Shown here: positions 52,657-61,926 of the stretch, piece after piece
How positions within the stretch are numbered: the stretch's first letter is position 1
Layout of the letters: every line of letters begins with the position of its first letter
NCBI GenBank assembly: GCA_023437365.1
Contig: JAEZGK010000073.1
Coordinates: forward strand, 1-64,000
Origin: Bacillota bacterium
GTDB taxonomy: Bacteria > Bacillota > Clostridia > Lachnospirales > Lachnospiraceae
Length of the DNA: 64,000 nt
Reading direction: 5' to 3'
The notes under the pieces: model-generated
The model's input: the letters and a program-made list of their open reading frames with translations, nothing else
What the model was told of the DNA's origin: nothing
Databases searched by the model: none
Program-made: the position numbers and the translations under genes

Positions 52657-52775
52657 GTTAAGTGGCAAAAGCTCCGCAGGTGCTTTACTGATATGGTGTA
52701 CCGATAGACAAGCTCGCTTTGATATTGGTACACCATATCAGGAAAAGAAGTGCGCAGCACCTTTTGCCACTTAAC
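52657..52775. repeat. Nested palindrome after uvrA
   Basis: A perfect 15-bp outer stem (GTTAAGTGGCAAAAG with its complement) encloses a second 13-bp stem GATATGGTGTACC/GGTACACCATATC. Partly paired arms containing CCGCAGGTGCTTT and GTGCGCAGCAC lie between them. The layout mirrors palindromes A to C but the sequence differs. No T-tract follows on either strand, so it is not a simple terminator. Confidence 0.85.
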
Positions 52776-52852
52776 CAAATTTAATACAGTCATTAATTTT
52801 GGATAACAGCTTTCGGTATATGAAACAGCCGAGGCATATGGGAGGATATTAG

Positions 52853-53437
52853 ATGGAGAACAGCTTCTATGCTATGATTTCCAGGATGAAATATATTGAA
52901 CGCTGGGCATTGATGAGAAACTCAATTTCCGAAAATATCAGTGAGCATTCATTGGAGGTAAGTATTCTTGCTCATGCTCTGGCGATTATCAACAATGAGC
53001 GTCTGGGAGGAAGCATAAACGCAGAGAGAACAGCTCTGATTGGAATTTATCATGATGCGACGGAGATTATTACCGGTGATATGCCGACACCAATCAAGTA
53101 CTTCGATGAGAATATGCAGGGAGCCTTCAAAGCGGTTGAGCATGCAGCTGCCAAGCGTCTGCTTCTGATGCTTCCCGAGGATATCAGGAGAAGCTATGAA
53201 GCGATATTCTTTCCTGAGGAAGGGGAAGAATACCTGTGGAAGCTGGTGAAGGCTGCGGATAAGCTCTCCGCGTTGATCAAATGTATAGAGGAGCGAAAGG
53301 CGGGCAATTCCGAATTCATCAGCGCAGAGAAGTCACTCCGTGAGATATTGATATCTATGAGACTTCAGGAAGTGGACATCTTTATGAAGGAGTTCCTGCC
53401 GGCATACGATAAGACATTGGATGAACTTAATTCTTAA
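52853..53437 (+). CDS. YfbR-like 5'-deoxynucleotidase (HD domain)
   Basis: The 194-residue HD-domain phosphohydrolase has RWALMRNS, the first His in SEHSLEVS, YHDATEIITGDMPTPIKY with the HD pair, and ADKLSALIKC. This is the YfbR pattern; those enzymes dephosphorylate deoxyribonucleoside 5'-monophosphates, in line with its place next to DNA repair genes. A GGGAGGATATTAG site precedes the ATG. Confidence 0.9.
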   Translation: MENSFYAMISRMKYIERWALMRNSISENISEHSLEVSILAHALAIINNERLGGSINAERTALIGIYHDATEIITGDMPTPIKYFDENMQGAFKAVEHAAAKRLLLMLPEDIRRSYEAIFFPEEGEEYLWKLVKAADKLSALIKCIEERKAGNSEFISAEKSLREILISMRLQEVDIFMKEFLPAYDKTLDELNS

Positions 53438-53498
53438 GCAGGCAGAAGCAGATTTAAGAAGGGAGAAGGCAGGCGAGAGTCTGCCGTAGTGATTTGCT

Positions 53499-54419
53499 AT
53501 GAAGTATATTACACCGGAGCATTCGAACTGCAAGGTATCTAATATGATCATGGGCTGTATGAGAATCAACAGCCTGTCTGAGAAGGAATTGAATGTTCTG
53601 TTTCATACAGCCTTAGAGGAGGGCATAAACTTTTTTGATCATGCGGATATCTATGGCGGCGGAGAATGCGAACGCCATTTTGCCAAAGCTATCGGGATGA
53701 ATTCCACACTTCGCGAGAAGCTGGTACTTCAGAGCAAATGTGGAATCCGTAAAGGCTTTTTTGATTTCTCGAAGGAGCATATCTTAAACAGTGTAGATGG
53801 AATTCTGGAACGGCTTCAGACAGACTATCTGGATTTTTTGCTGCTGCACAGACCGGATACCCTGATGGACCCGGAGGAAGTGGCAGAGGCATTTCATATC
53901 CTACTGAATCAGGGGAAGGTTAGGCAGTTTGGTGTATCGAATTTTAATCCGATGCAGATAGCACTGCTTCAAAAGCATTTCTCCGAGCATCTGGTATTCA
54001 ATCAGCTGCAGTTTAGTTTGGCACATACTCCGATGATTGATAGCGGCTTGACGGTCAATATGCACACACCCCAAAGTGTGAATTATGAAGGCAATGTCTT
54101 GGAGTATTGCCGTCTGAAGGGCATCACGATCCAAGCCTGGTCTCCATTCCAGAAGGGCTTTTTCGAAGGACCCTTCCTGGGCGATACCTCCCAATATGCC
54201 AAGTTAAATGAAGTAATCCGGCATATCGCTTTAAAATACGGTGTAACAGACACAGCTGTTGCGGTTGCCTGGATCACCAGGCATCCTGCTAATATTTTAG
54301 TTATCCTTGGAACCACGAATGTGATACGACTGAAAGAAGCCTGCAAGGGCTCCAATCTGCCATTGACAAGAGAAGAATGGTATGAATTATACATAGCAGC
54401 CGGTAATATCCTGCCATAA
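53499..54419 (+). CDS. Aldo/keto reductase (YdhF-like)
   Basis: The 306-residue barrel has the AKR catalytic set: FFDHADIYGGGECERHF (Asp and Tyr), LQSKCG (Lys) and LLLHRPD (His), and the NADPH phosphate loop VILGTTNVIRLKEA near the C-terminus. Length and the HADIYGGG start match the YdhF/YcsN oxidoreductase group, whose physiological substrate is unknown. It starts 61 bp after the YfbR gene and may share its transcript. Confidence 0.9.
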   Translation: MKYITPEHSNCKVSNMIMGCMRINSLSEKELNVLFHTALEEGINFFDHADIYGGGECERHFAKAIGMNSTLREKLVLQSKCGIRKGFFDFSKEHILNSVDGILERLQTDYLDFLLLHRPDTLMDPEEVAEAFHILLNQGKVRQFGVSNFNPMQIALLQKHFSEHLVFNQLQFSLAHTPMIDSGLTVNMHTPQSVNYEGNVLEYCRLKGITIQAWSPFQKGFFEGPFLGDTSQYAKLNEVIRHIALKYGVTDTAVAVAWITRHPANILVILGTTNVIRLKEACKGSNLPLTREEWYELYIAAGNILP

Positions 54420-54554
54420 GAAAAATGCAACCTGTAGTTGACAAAATGTGCCTTAAGCTTGATAGAATATTTGCTAAACCTAAGGTATCCTTATCTTAGA
54501 AAAGGGATTTCCTATGGATATATGAAGGAATTCCTGTCAAAGGAGAGGAGAAAT

Positions 54555-55238
54555 ATGGCTATGAAGTTCGAAGAAAAGATAGTACAAATCCGAAAGGAAA
54601 AAGGCTTATCACAGGAGGAATTGGCAGAGTCTCTGGGCGTATCCAGACAGGCAGTAGCAAAATGGGAGTCCGGTGCCAGTTATCCTGAAGTGGATAAGCT
54701 GATTTCAATCAGCAAGCTTTTTCAAATCAGCATCGACAGTCTGCTGAGAGTGGAGGAAAAGCAATGCAGCTCGTACCGACCGAGAGATCAGAAGGGAATA
54801 TCAGAACCCATGATAGCTTTCTTGTGTAAGGCCAAGAAGGAATGCTATGCCGGTGAGGGTAATAAGGCCAGCTCCTCCAGACCTGAATCCTTAGATTATA
54901 GATTTAGCGAAGGCGAATACTCTTATCTGGATTCCTATTTCGGTGGGGAGAAGTTCATCGGAGAAGAGGTGCTCTATGTAAAGGGAGCCCCTGTCTGGTC
55001 AATGAATTACTGCGGGCGAAATCTGGGAGAGGATTTCTCCGGTAATTTTTTGAAGGAGGCCTTGCTCCATGTGCCGGAGGAGCATCCTTACCGTGGACCG
55101 CTTGTATATAAGAACGGGGATTATTCCTATCACTGCATCGTGGACGGAGATGTGGAATGGTATCAGGGGTATGAGGAGATGTTTCTACTGGACAAGAAGG
55201 TTTATGATTGTTATTTCCATGGCGGACTGATACAATAG
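54555..55238 (+). CDS. XRE-family regulator with DUF5680-like C-terminal domain
   Basis: The 227-residue protein starts with an XRE helix-turn-helix (IVQIRKEKGLSQEELAESLGVSRQAVAKWES). After a short linker it has a C-terminal domain beginning DYRFSEGEYSYLDSYFGGEKFIGEEV, which resembles DUF5680. Such proteins are thought to regulate nearby genes by sensing an unknown ligand. AGGAGAGGAGAAAT supports the ATG at 54555; an extension to 54438 is unlikely. The next gene follows after 25 bp. Confidence 0.85.
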   Translation: MAMKFEEKIVQIRKEKGLSQEELAESLGVSRQAVAKWESGASYPEVDKLISISKLFQISIDSLLRVEEKQCSSYRPRDQKGISEPMIAFLCKAKKECYAGEGNKASSSRPESLDYRFSEGEYSYLDSYFGGEKFIGEEVLYVKGAPVWSMNYCGRNLGEDFSGNFLKEALLHVPEEHPYRGPLVYKNGDYSYHCIVDGDVEWYQGYEEMFLLDKKVYDCYFHGGLIQ

Positions 55239-55263
55239 TACAAAACGCAGGAGGAAGCAGCAA

Positions 55264-55983
55264 ATGATTACAATTGATGGTAAATGGATACCGGAGGGAC
55301 TGGATCCGAACGATCCGCAAAGGATTAAAACAAGCGATGAATTATCTGAATTGATTGATGAGATTGGCTTCCTTCCCTTATTCAAGAATAGTGTTCCGGG
55401 CTTCTCAGTCGAAGAGCGGGCCGGAAACGGCAGCTGGTGGAGCGGCAATCCAGACGATCCCTGGGAATGGCGTGAGGTAATTGCCGGGGAAGGACAGATC
55501 GCCTATGGTAAGCTGTTCGGTAACCGTGCAGGCTTTATCTCTAGAGAATGGTATCCAATCTTTGCTTCCTACCGGAGAGATGGATATGACTTCGAGAGCA
55601 GGTATGAAGACGGATTAGCTAGCTATCGTGCCAAGAAGATCATGGATGTCATAAATTTGTGTGAAGTAATACCATCAAACGAACTGAAAGCGGCAGCGGG
55701 TTTTGTCAAGGGTGGAGAGAAGGGATTCGAAGGTGTCCTGACCCAACTGCAGATGCAGACCTATCTTACGGTAAGAAGCTTCCGCCGAAGGAGCAATAAA
55801 AGGAATGAAGAATATGGCTGGCCGGTTGCGAACTATTGCATCAGTGAGAGATTGTTTGGTGAGGATTATGTTCGTTCTGCTTATCATATCAGTTCTTCAG
55901 AAGCGAAGCAAAGGATTCTTCAGAGAGTGAAGGAATGTCTACCTGAGGCAGATTTATCAGAAGCAGAGAAGGTTATCAGATAA
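55264..55983 (+). CDS. AlkZ-related hypothetical protein
   Basis: The 239-residue cytoplasmic protein has a Trp-rich segment (NGSWWSGNPDDPWEWREV), then IAYGKLFGNRAGFISREWYP, and a C-terminal helix-turn-helix-like part with TYLTVRSFRRR and GWPVANYC. The pattern matches Firmicute proteins labelled AlkZ-related, distant from the YcaQ/AlkZ DNA glycosylases. No activity is known to me. It probably shares a transcript with the XRE gene, with AGGAGGAAG before its ATG. Confidence 0.7.
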   Translation: MITIDGKWIPEGLDPNDPQRIKTSDELSELIDEIGFLPLFKNSVPGFSVEERAGNGSWWSGNPDDPWEWREVIAGEGQIAYGKLFGNRAGFISREWYPIFASYRRDGYDFESRYEDGLASYRAKKIMDVINLCEVIPSNELKAAAGFVKGGEKGFEGVLTQLQMQTYLTVRSFRRRSNKRNEEYGWPVANYCISERLFGEDYVRSAYHISSSEAKQRILQRVKECLPEADLSEAEKVIR

Positions 55984-56189
55984 AGCGATATTCTATTTAC
56001 ATTAGGATTGTAAGTTCTTACGATTACCTTAATATTCGTATAATTAACTGTTAAAGCTTGCGGGATATGACGATAAATACTATAATATAATTAATTCAGG
56101 TATTCAAGGCAACTTTTGATACCTTAGTAAAAAATATTATAGTGCTAATTTGATGAATACAGTTTGAAGTAAGGAAGGGGTAATCAAGG

Positions 56190-57332
56190 ATGGCAAAGGA
56201 GCAGAATAGGAACGAAGATAGAAGGCTGATATATTTACTGAGATATACTGCTATTATATTTGCACTGGCCGTGACTTTTACACTGGTAAAAGCACCGGTA
56301 ACTGCAAGGGCATCAACTGTGAATTATACAATCAATTATGAGACACAGCTCTTGGATGCATCCTTAAACTCAGGAAGAGTATATCTGAGCTTAGATAATC
56401 AGAAGACTTGGGAAAGCCTCGAGGATTCCGGCTCCATAGTTGACCTTTCTTCAATTTTACAGACGAAGGAAACCTATGTCTATTTGAAAACCAATAATAG
56501 CACTGTAGCAACGAAGGTTACTTTGATGGCAGAGCCTACGAAGGATATCTCAGTTACTTTATCAGGCGGTAGTATTACATATTCAAATACCTTAGGGATA
56601 CCAATTGAGTATCAGAAGGGAAAGAGCGGCCCATGGATAACCTTAGGTGTCAGTGGCACAATGAATACAAAACCGATGGAAATCAAAGGTGCTACAATTA
56701 ACTTTCGGACAAAAGCCATCGCTACCAGAAGAGCAGGTAAAATAGTAACAGTCAAGGTTTCCAAAAGACCTACAGCTCCTTCGGTTAAGATGGACGGCAG
56801 TAAGCTGAGTATCACAGGACTGAAGGCCGGAATGCAGTACAGAACACCTTCGAGTAGTTGGCTTCCTGTTATCCTTCCGGATAAAACGAACAGCCTCAGC
56901 ATATATTATTTTGGGGGAATTACCTCGTACACAAATGCAACCTATGCATCACCCTTTGCAGCAACGACACTGGAATTTCGTGTTATGGCAACAGAGAAAA
57001 AGGCGGCATCCTCCAGCAGAGTTGTTGTTATTCCGGCACAGCCAAGCTTCTCAGGGACAGTCAACCTGACCAATTCAACGCTTAAGGTATTGGATAGTAC
57101 CGGAAAGACCTACGAGTATACAGTACTGGAACCGAATACAACGCTGGATTTAAACAGAGCGAGATGGTCATCTCTTTCTCCCAACAAGGATGTAATCCTT
57201 AAGAATGTCTCAGTAAATCAGGTGCTTGTTGTTCGTGTTAAGAGCTATGTAGATAAAGCTACGAAACAGACGGTACCCGCATCCACAGTATATATACAGA
57301 CAATCACAGGTATTACTATTAAATATAAATAA
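56190..57332 (+). CDS. Secreted beta-rich hypothetical protein
   Basis: I do not recognise this 380-residue protein. A basic N-terminus and a hydrophobic segment ending TARAS suggest a signal peptide or anchor. The rest alternates short beta-strand-like stretches with repeated features (SLDNQKTWESL; YQKGKSGPWITL; RTPSSSWLPV) that look like a repeated sheath of about 60-80 residues. It may be a cell-surface repeat protein. AAGGAAGGGG precedes the ATG. It has its own promoter region (TATAAT near 56089) and ends in a bidirectional terminator. Confidence 0.7.
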   Translation: MAKEQNRNEDRRLIYLLRYTAIIFALAVTFTLVKAPVTARASTVNYTINYETQLLDASLNSGRVYLSLDNQKTWESLEDSGSIVDLSSILQTKETYVYLKTNNSTVATKVTLMAEPTKDISVTLSGGSITYSNTLGIPIEYQKGKSGPWITLGVSGTMNTKPMEIKGATINFRTKAIATRRAGKIVTVKVSKRPTAPSVKMDGSKLSITGLKAGMQYRTPSSSWLPVILPDKTNSLSIYYFGGITSYTNATYASPFAATTLEFRVMATEKKAASSSRVVVIPAQPSFSGTVNLTNSTLKVLDSTGKTYEYTVLEPNTTLDLNRARWSSLSPNKDVILKNVSVNQVLVVRVKSYVDKATKQTVPASTVYIQTITGITIKYK

Positions 57333-57380
57333 AATACTTATTCAGACATAGACTCATAATAAATTATCAAACCTGAATAA

Positions 57381-57429
57381 ATGCCCTGCTATCTTGTGAA
57401 TGAGAAATCTTCACTATAAAGCAGGGCAT
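57381..57429. terminator. Bidirectional terminator
   Basis: ATGCCCTGCT pairs with AGCAGGGCAT, with an inner GTGAA/TTCAC stem. It lies between convergent genes and serves the secreted protein on one side and the lipoprotein on the other. Confidence 0.8.
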
Positions 57430-57479
57430 TGATTTATTTCGTATTACTAATTTCATAATGGAATTACTCTGTCGGTTGA

Positions 57480-58451
57480 TTATTCTTTCTTCGGGAGCTT
57501 TTGATTAATAAAATGAATACTCTTTACACCGATGATATCATCTTCTCCCGGAAAGTGGCAGGTATGCGCGACATAATAATCTTTAAGGTCAATACTCTCA
57601 AAATTATAGACATATCGCTTTATGTTATCGGTTTTGTTATTATTACGTTCCTCAACGAGAATATAATAGGTTTTTGGATCTACTACATATTCTTCGGGAC
57701 TGTCCGGATAATACTCGGTGATTTTAATCAGCTCATCCCTATTGTTCATTTCCTTAATGATAATTTGCCTGGCTGCATCCAACATTGCTATACTCACTTT
57801 GAAGGAGGTACTCTCTTTCCTGGTGGAGCGGCTACTGCCGCTGGAGGTGGTTGCATTAGAGAAGGTCTGCGATAAAACCATACCCGAAGCATTGCCGCTG
57901 CTTGAATAACCCATGCTTTGCCCCAATATGGTATAGATGCTTCCATCTTGCCTTTGATAGACAGGATTCATATGAATAATTTTTTCTGCATTTCTATTGA
58001 TGGCAAGGGTTCCCTCAAAGCTGATCTCAGTCCCGTCCTCCTTATCATTAAAGGCGCTTTTTACATCATAAAAACCGGGATCTGCATAACTCGAAGAATA
58101 TTTCTCACCTTTGCTGTCAGTCACTTCTTCTAAACCCATATAATATCCCTGATACTCTCCAAATGTCACATGACCGTCTCCGGTCATCGTACCTTCAATC
58201 TCCATAGTGGAAGGGCTCATGGGTTGGATTTCTAAATCTCCCTGGCTGTTAATCTTGAATGATGTATTCTTAAGCTGTTCCATATAAAGTTTTGAGGTAT
58301 CGAGTCCAATCGTTATGAAAATACCACACATTTTTTCTGCTTCGTGAGCTGTCAAACTGTCTTTCTGCGCCAGCTGACATCCGCTCAGAAGACAGGTCGA
58401 CAGCAGTAATAGGATGGATAGTGCTATTCTCTTCTTGTAATTATTCTTCAT
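57480..58451 (-). CDS. Hypothetical lipoprotein
   Basis: The 323-residue precursor has a signal ending in LLSGC (lipid Cys at 25). I do not recognise the mature domain. It contains a Ser-rich patch in the middle (GNASGM through SGSSRSTRKES) and mixed alpha/beta sequence. Its start overlaps the last 11 bp of the small HTH gene upstream, so it is the third gene of a DUF2975-HTH-lipoprotein unit and probably functions with them at the envelope. Confidence 0.75.
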   Translation of the reverse strand: MKNNYKKRIALSILLLLSTCLLSGCQLAQKDSLTAHEAEKMCGIFITIGLDTSKLYMEQLKNTSFKINSQGDLEIQPMSPSTMEIEGTMTGDGHVTFGEYQGYYMGLEEVTDSKGEKYSSSYADPGFYDVKSAFNDKEDGTEISFEGTLAINRNAEKIIHMNPVYQRQDGSIYTILGQSMGYSSSGNASGMVLSQTFSNATTSSGSSRSTRKESTSFKVSIAMLDAARQIIIKEMNNRDELIKITEYYPDSPEEYVVDPKTYYILVEERNNNKTDNIKRYVYNFESIDLKDYYVAHTCHFPGEDDIIGVKSIHFINQKLPKKE

Positions 58452-58671
58452 CTTCGTCCTCCTCTAAGTTCCCGTCACAGGATAGGATATCTCCGACATC
58501 GCATCCCAGATAATAACATATCTTATTCAGGGTTGAAAATCGAACGCCCTTAGCTTTACCGCTTCGAAGAACGGACAGGTTAGCCTCTGTAATATTGACC
58601 AGCCTGCACAACTCCTTTGAGGTCATACGACGTTCCTTTAATTTCTCCTCCAGATGTATCTGTATAGCCAT
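58441..58671 (-). CDS. Small Cro/C1-type HTH regulator (YozG-like)
   Basis: The 76-residue protein is almost entirely one helix-turn-helix (LEEKLKERRMTSKELCRLVNITEANLSVLRSGKAKGVRFSTL region) plus an acidic tail EEDEDEE. Such regulators usually pair with a DUF2975 membrane protein, as here (11-bp gap). AGGGGTGG precedes the ATG at 58671. The inverted repeat at 59731-59758 in the promoter of the unit is its likely autoregulatory site. Confidence 0.88.
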   Translation of the reverse strand: MAIQIHLEEKLKERRMTSKELCRLVNITEANLSVLRSGKAKGVRFSTLNKICYYLGCDVGDILSCDGNLEEDEDEE

Positions 58672-58682
58672 AAACACCACCC

Positions 58683-59702
58683 CTATATGATCATTTCATT
58701 GTCTTCATGCAGCTCCTTGGTTTCTTTAAAATATCCGGCAAGGATCATGGCACCAAAGGCAATGATCAACGGAGACAAGGTGATACTTAGGCTAAAGTTG
58801 GTATCACTCAGCTGATTGGATAAAAGAAACTGGGTCACATTCAAAGCTAGATTACTGAAGACGGTTACATAGACAGCCTTCTTCCCGGCATTACTCAGCC
58901 TTGCGGCAGCCTGATATTCTTCGGCCTTCATATGGTGCAATGCCATCTCTTTGATCAGTAGGACTCCTGCGACCAGGATATTAATTGTCAGGACCACCGG
59001 CAGACATCGAAGCAAATAACTAAAAATGGTGACAAACTGATTGAGGAAGGAGTTCCCATGAGCTGGAAAGGCTGCTGCAAATACGGACTCGGTACCTGTT
59101 TTGACTGAATATTTAGTTAAGTCAGCAAAAAGCTCAAAGGTAGAGAAGTAACCGATCAGGAAGGTATACAGTGCTGAGAGTATTTCAAGAATCAGCTGCA
59201 ATCCTTTCGTAAGAAATTGCGGATGCTCTTCATGCTCAATGGGGGTCAGTATTCCCAGCATACGCAGCATGAAGTAGGTAAGGCAGAGGGAATAGAAGAT
59301 GATGACAAAAGCTAATTTGATCATCCCGAGGAAGGATGGATCGGTCAGCTGCTGAGGAATCCATTGAAGCATGAGGCCCGGATTGATAAAGTGATAGAGC
59401 ATATAAAAGCAAAAGAGGCTGATGACCGGTAGCAGTAAATCTATCTTTACAAGTCCGCTTCTTTTTTTCTTGAAAAGAAGATACAGAACCGGAGAGAGGC
59501 AAAGCATGCCATAGAAAAACAGAGCAAGCATGTTCCCTATGGACGAGGATAGGGAAAGCCTACGTAAACCTATTCCAAGCCAATCAAAGGGTAGGTATAA
59601 TATTTCCATAGAGCTAGTGAGTAAGGCAACATAGTACATGAGATAAGCCAATCCAATGGAAAGGATACCTTCCAGTATCAGAAATCTTCCCAGCTTTTTC
59701 AT
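58683..59702 (-). CDS. DUF2975-like multi-spanning membrane protein
   Basis: The 339-residue protein has about eight hydrophobic segments and no soluble domain. Its pairing with a YozG-like HTH gene and its layout point to DUF2975-type proteins, which form regulator/membrane pairs of unknown function in Firmicutes. It is longer than the usual 160-200 residues, so it may be a duplicated or extended relative. GGAGGATATTTAC supports the ATG at 59702. Confidence 0.7.
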   Translation of the reverse strand: MKKLGRFLILEGILSIGLAYLMYYVALLTSSMEILYLPFDWLGIGLRRLSLSSSIGNMLALFFYGMLCLSPVLYLLFKKKRSGLVKIDLLLPVISLFCFYMLYHFINPGLMLQWIPQQLTDPSFLGMIKLAFVIIFYSLCLTYFMLRMLGILTPIEHEEHPQFLTKGLQLILEILSALYTFLIGYFSTFELFADLTKYSVKTGTESVFAAAFPAHGNSFLNQFVTIFSYLLRCLPVVLTINILVAGVLLIKEMALHHMKAEEYQAAARLSNAGKKAVYVTVFSNLALNVTQFLLSNQLSDTNFSLSITLSPLIIAFGAMILAGYFKETKELHEDNEMII

Positions 59703-59730
59703 AGTAAATATCCTCCAAAATTATTGTTTT

Positions 59731-59758
59731 ACGATAATTATATGAGAGAAATTATCGT
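59731..59758. promoter_or_regulatory. Inverted repeat, probable operator of the DUF2975 unit
   Basis: ACGATAATT and AATTATCGT flank a 10-bp spacer, 29 bp upstream of the membrane protein start codon. TATCGT-type dyads are common before such regulator pairs. The rest of 59703-59963 is AT-rich and shows no other element I can support. Confidence 0.6.
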
Positions 59759-59963
59759 TTGTCAATAATTATGTTATAATATACAAGAGATGCCAAAGTA
59801 TGCCAGGGGAGTAGGTGCCAGAGTATGCAAGGGACTGTTGGCTATCGATTCCTACCAATATTTACAAGATGACAATTGTAAACCTGAGCATAGTGGGCTA
59901 TAATTTACACTGAAGCCTATATGGGATATAGGTACTAAGGATAAGAATAGTGGGAGATTAACT

Positions 59964-61829
59964 ATGAGAAATGCGATTATAAGAGGCTTAGGCTGTGTTT
60001 TGGTAGCCATAATTTTTAGTGGATGCAGTGCAAATTTATCTGTTCGGTCTTCGGAGGAGATGTTGAGGCATAATTCGACGGAAGAAATTACAGACCAACC
60101 CATCAAAGGTACGGAAAATGCTTCGACGGAGGATAAGGCACCGGAGACGGAAGCAACAAAGCCATACTTCTCGCAGGGTGATATACCGAGAATCTATATC
60201 ACTACGGCAAATATTCAAAATAAATCGAATTCACAGAATCTTGCTCTGGATAAAAAGGTTATGACTGATTGCTGTGAAGCAGACAGTTTTAGAGCATCTT
60301 ATCTGACGGACGGAAATATGGATACAAGGTGGTCTTCTACCTATGAGAATAATGCGAGTTTTCAGATCGATCTCGGAAAATCTGAGACCTTTGGCTATAT
60401 CCGTATTGATTGGGAAAATGCATACGGTATAGAGTATTGTGTCTCTGTCTCTGAGGATAATACGAATTGGACAATGATTATAGATGAAAAGAATGGAGCA
60501 CCCGGCAGCAAAGACTATTCATTTCAGGAAGTGACAGCAAGATATATCCAATGGCAGGGGATCAAACGTGGAACGGAATATGGATATAGCATGTTTGAAT
60601 TTGCCGTGTATAAAAATAGTAACGCTACACAGGAGAAGGCAGTAGTCGATGTTCTGGAGACCCCTTATCTTAAAGTGTTTACAGAAGAGTATCAGCCGGT
60701 GTCGCTTACCATTCTGGACAGTACAGGCGGAGAGTATGAAACCATCTCAGATACGGAAGCTACCATCTGTATCAGGGGTAATTCAACAGCAAATACAGAT
60801 AAAAAGCCCTATAATATTAAGCTTTCATCAAAGAAAGATGTTCTAGGTATGGGCGAGGGTAAAAAGTGGTGCCTTTTAGCAAATCACTTTGATAAGACGA
60901 TGCTGAGAAATAAGCTTGCGTATGATTTTGCCGATTGTTTGGGTCTACCGACTACGCTGGAAGCCTCCTTTATCGAGCTTTATATTGACGGAGTATATGA
61001 AGGGGTTTATCTGTTATCGGAACCTGTCTCTGACGGAAAAAACCGGGTTGATATCGATATTAGCCAGGATGAATTCCTGTTTGAGAGATGTGCCTATGTA
61101 GAGGAGCTATCCCAGGGAATGTTTGTATCTCCGGTCTATCAGCTTAATTTTGAGTTTAAGTCACCGGATGCGGATGAAGTGACGGAGGAACAGAGGGCTG
61201 CTCTGATTAATTTCCTGAACACAGCGGAAAAGGCTATGAAATCAGGGAAACAATCAGAAATGGAACAGGTCATAGATTTAGAATCCTTTGCAGCCATGTA
61301 TGTGTTCGAAGAATTATTCAAGAATATAGACTATTCCTTTGACTCCAATTACTTTTATGTCAAAGGCGGCAAGCTGTATGCAGGACCTGTCTGGGACATG
61401 GATCTCTCAATGGGCAATATATCAACGGTATATGAGCATGAACCGTATTATATATATAACAATGCAATAATCGACGGTGTTACCTATGGCAATGGCTCAG
61501 GAGACAGTACGCAAGGTTTTTGGGCTATGGACGGGTGGTATCAGGTTCTGATGAAACAGGATTTCTTTCAACAGCTGATTGCAGATAAGTTTACTGCAGT
61601 GGAATCAGAATTTGAACGGCTGTATGCTGAAAACGGAGTGATTGATCAGCTGACTACTCAGTATTTGGCCGCCTTTGAAAGAAACTATAGCGATACCTAT
61701 TGGGAAATGACAAAAGTATATAGTAAGTATGAACGCGAGATACCCGACAGTACTTACCTGGCAAATGTAGAATATCTGAAAACCTGGCTTGAGAAAAGAA
61801 AAGAATGGATTTACAATCATAGAGATTAA
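59964..61829 (+). CDS. CotH-kinase lipoprotein with discoidin (F5/8 type C) domain
   Basis: The signal peptide ends in FSGC (Cys21). Residues of about 88-215 form an F5/8 type C/CBM32-like domain (NLALDKKV; LTDGNMDTRWSST; FQIDLGKSETFGYIRIDWE), and residues of about 260-600 a CotH kinase-like domain (CIRGNSTANTDKKPYNIKL; KKWCLLANHFDKTMLRNKLA; VWDMDLSMGN with the metal Asp). CotH of Bacillus is a protein kinase of spore coat proteins. Fusion with a carbohydrate-binding domain is seen in surface proteins, including cellulosomal ones. It is probably displayed on the cell surface; the target is unknown. Confidence 0.88.
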   Translation: MRNAIIRGLGCVLVAIIFSGCSANLSVRSSEEMLRHNSTEEITDQPIKGTENASTEDKAPETEATKPYFSQGDIPRIYITTANIQNKSNSQNLALDKKVMTDCCEADSFRASYLTDGNMDTRWSSTYENNASFQIDLGKSETFGYIRIDWENAYGIEYCVSVSEDNTNWTMIIDEKNGAPGSKDYSFQEVTARYIQWQGIKRGTEYGYSMFEFAVYKNSNATQEKAVVDVLETPYLKVFTEEYQPVSLTILDSTGGEYETISDTEATICIRGNSTANTDKKPYNIKLSSKKDVLGMGEGKKWCLLANHFDKTMLRNKLAYDFADCLGLPTTLEASFIELYIDGVYEGVYLLSEPVSDGKNRVDIDISQDEFLFERCAYVEELSQGMFVSPVYQLNFEFKSPDADEVTEEQRAALINFLNTAEKAMKSGKQSEMEQVIDLESFAAMYVFEELFKNIDYSFDSNYFYVKGGKLYAGPVWDMDLSMGNISTVYEHEPYYIYNNAIIDGVTYGNGSGDSTQGFWAMDGWYQVLMKQDFFQQLIADKFTAVESEFERLYAENGVIDQLTTQYLAAFERNYSDTYWEMTKVYSKYEREIPDSTYLANVEYLKTWLEKRKEWIYNHRD

Positions 61830-61926
61830 TCGCAATAGCTCCAGGACACCGGATATCAATATAACGGTGAGCTATTTTACACTCTCTGAATAGTATATTA
61901 GTAAAACCAGGTAAGAGGTTTGGAAT

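Noticed and set aside
56000..56180. Riboswitch before the secreted protein at 56190
   Set aside because: Only short weak hairpins are present and no conserved block of a known class could be matched.
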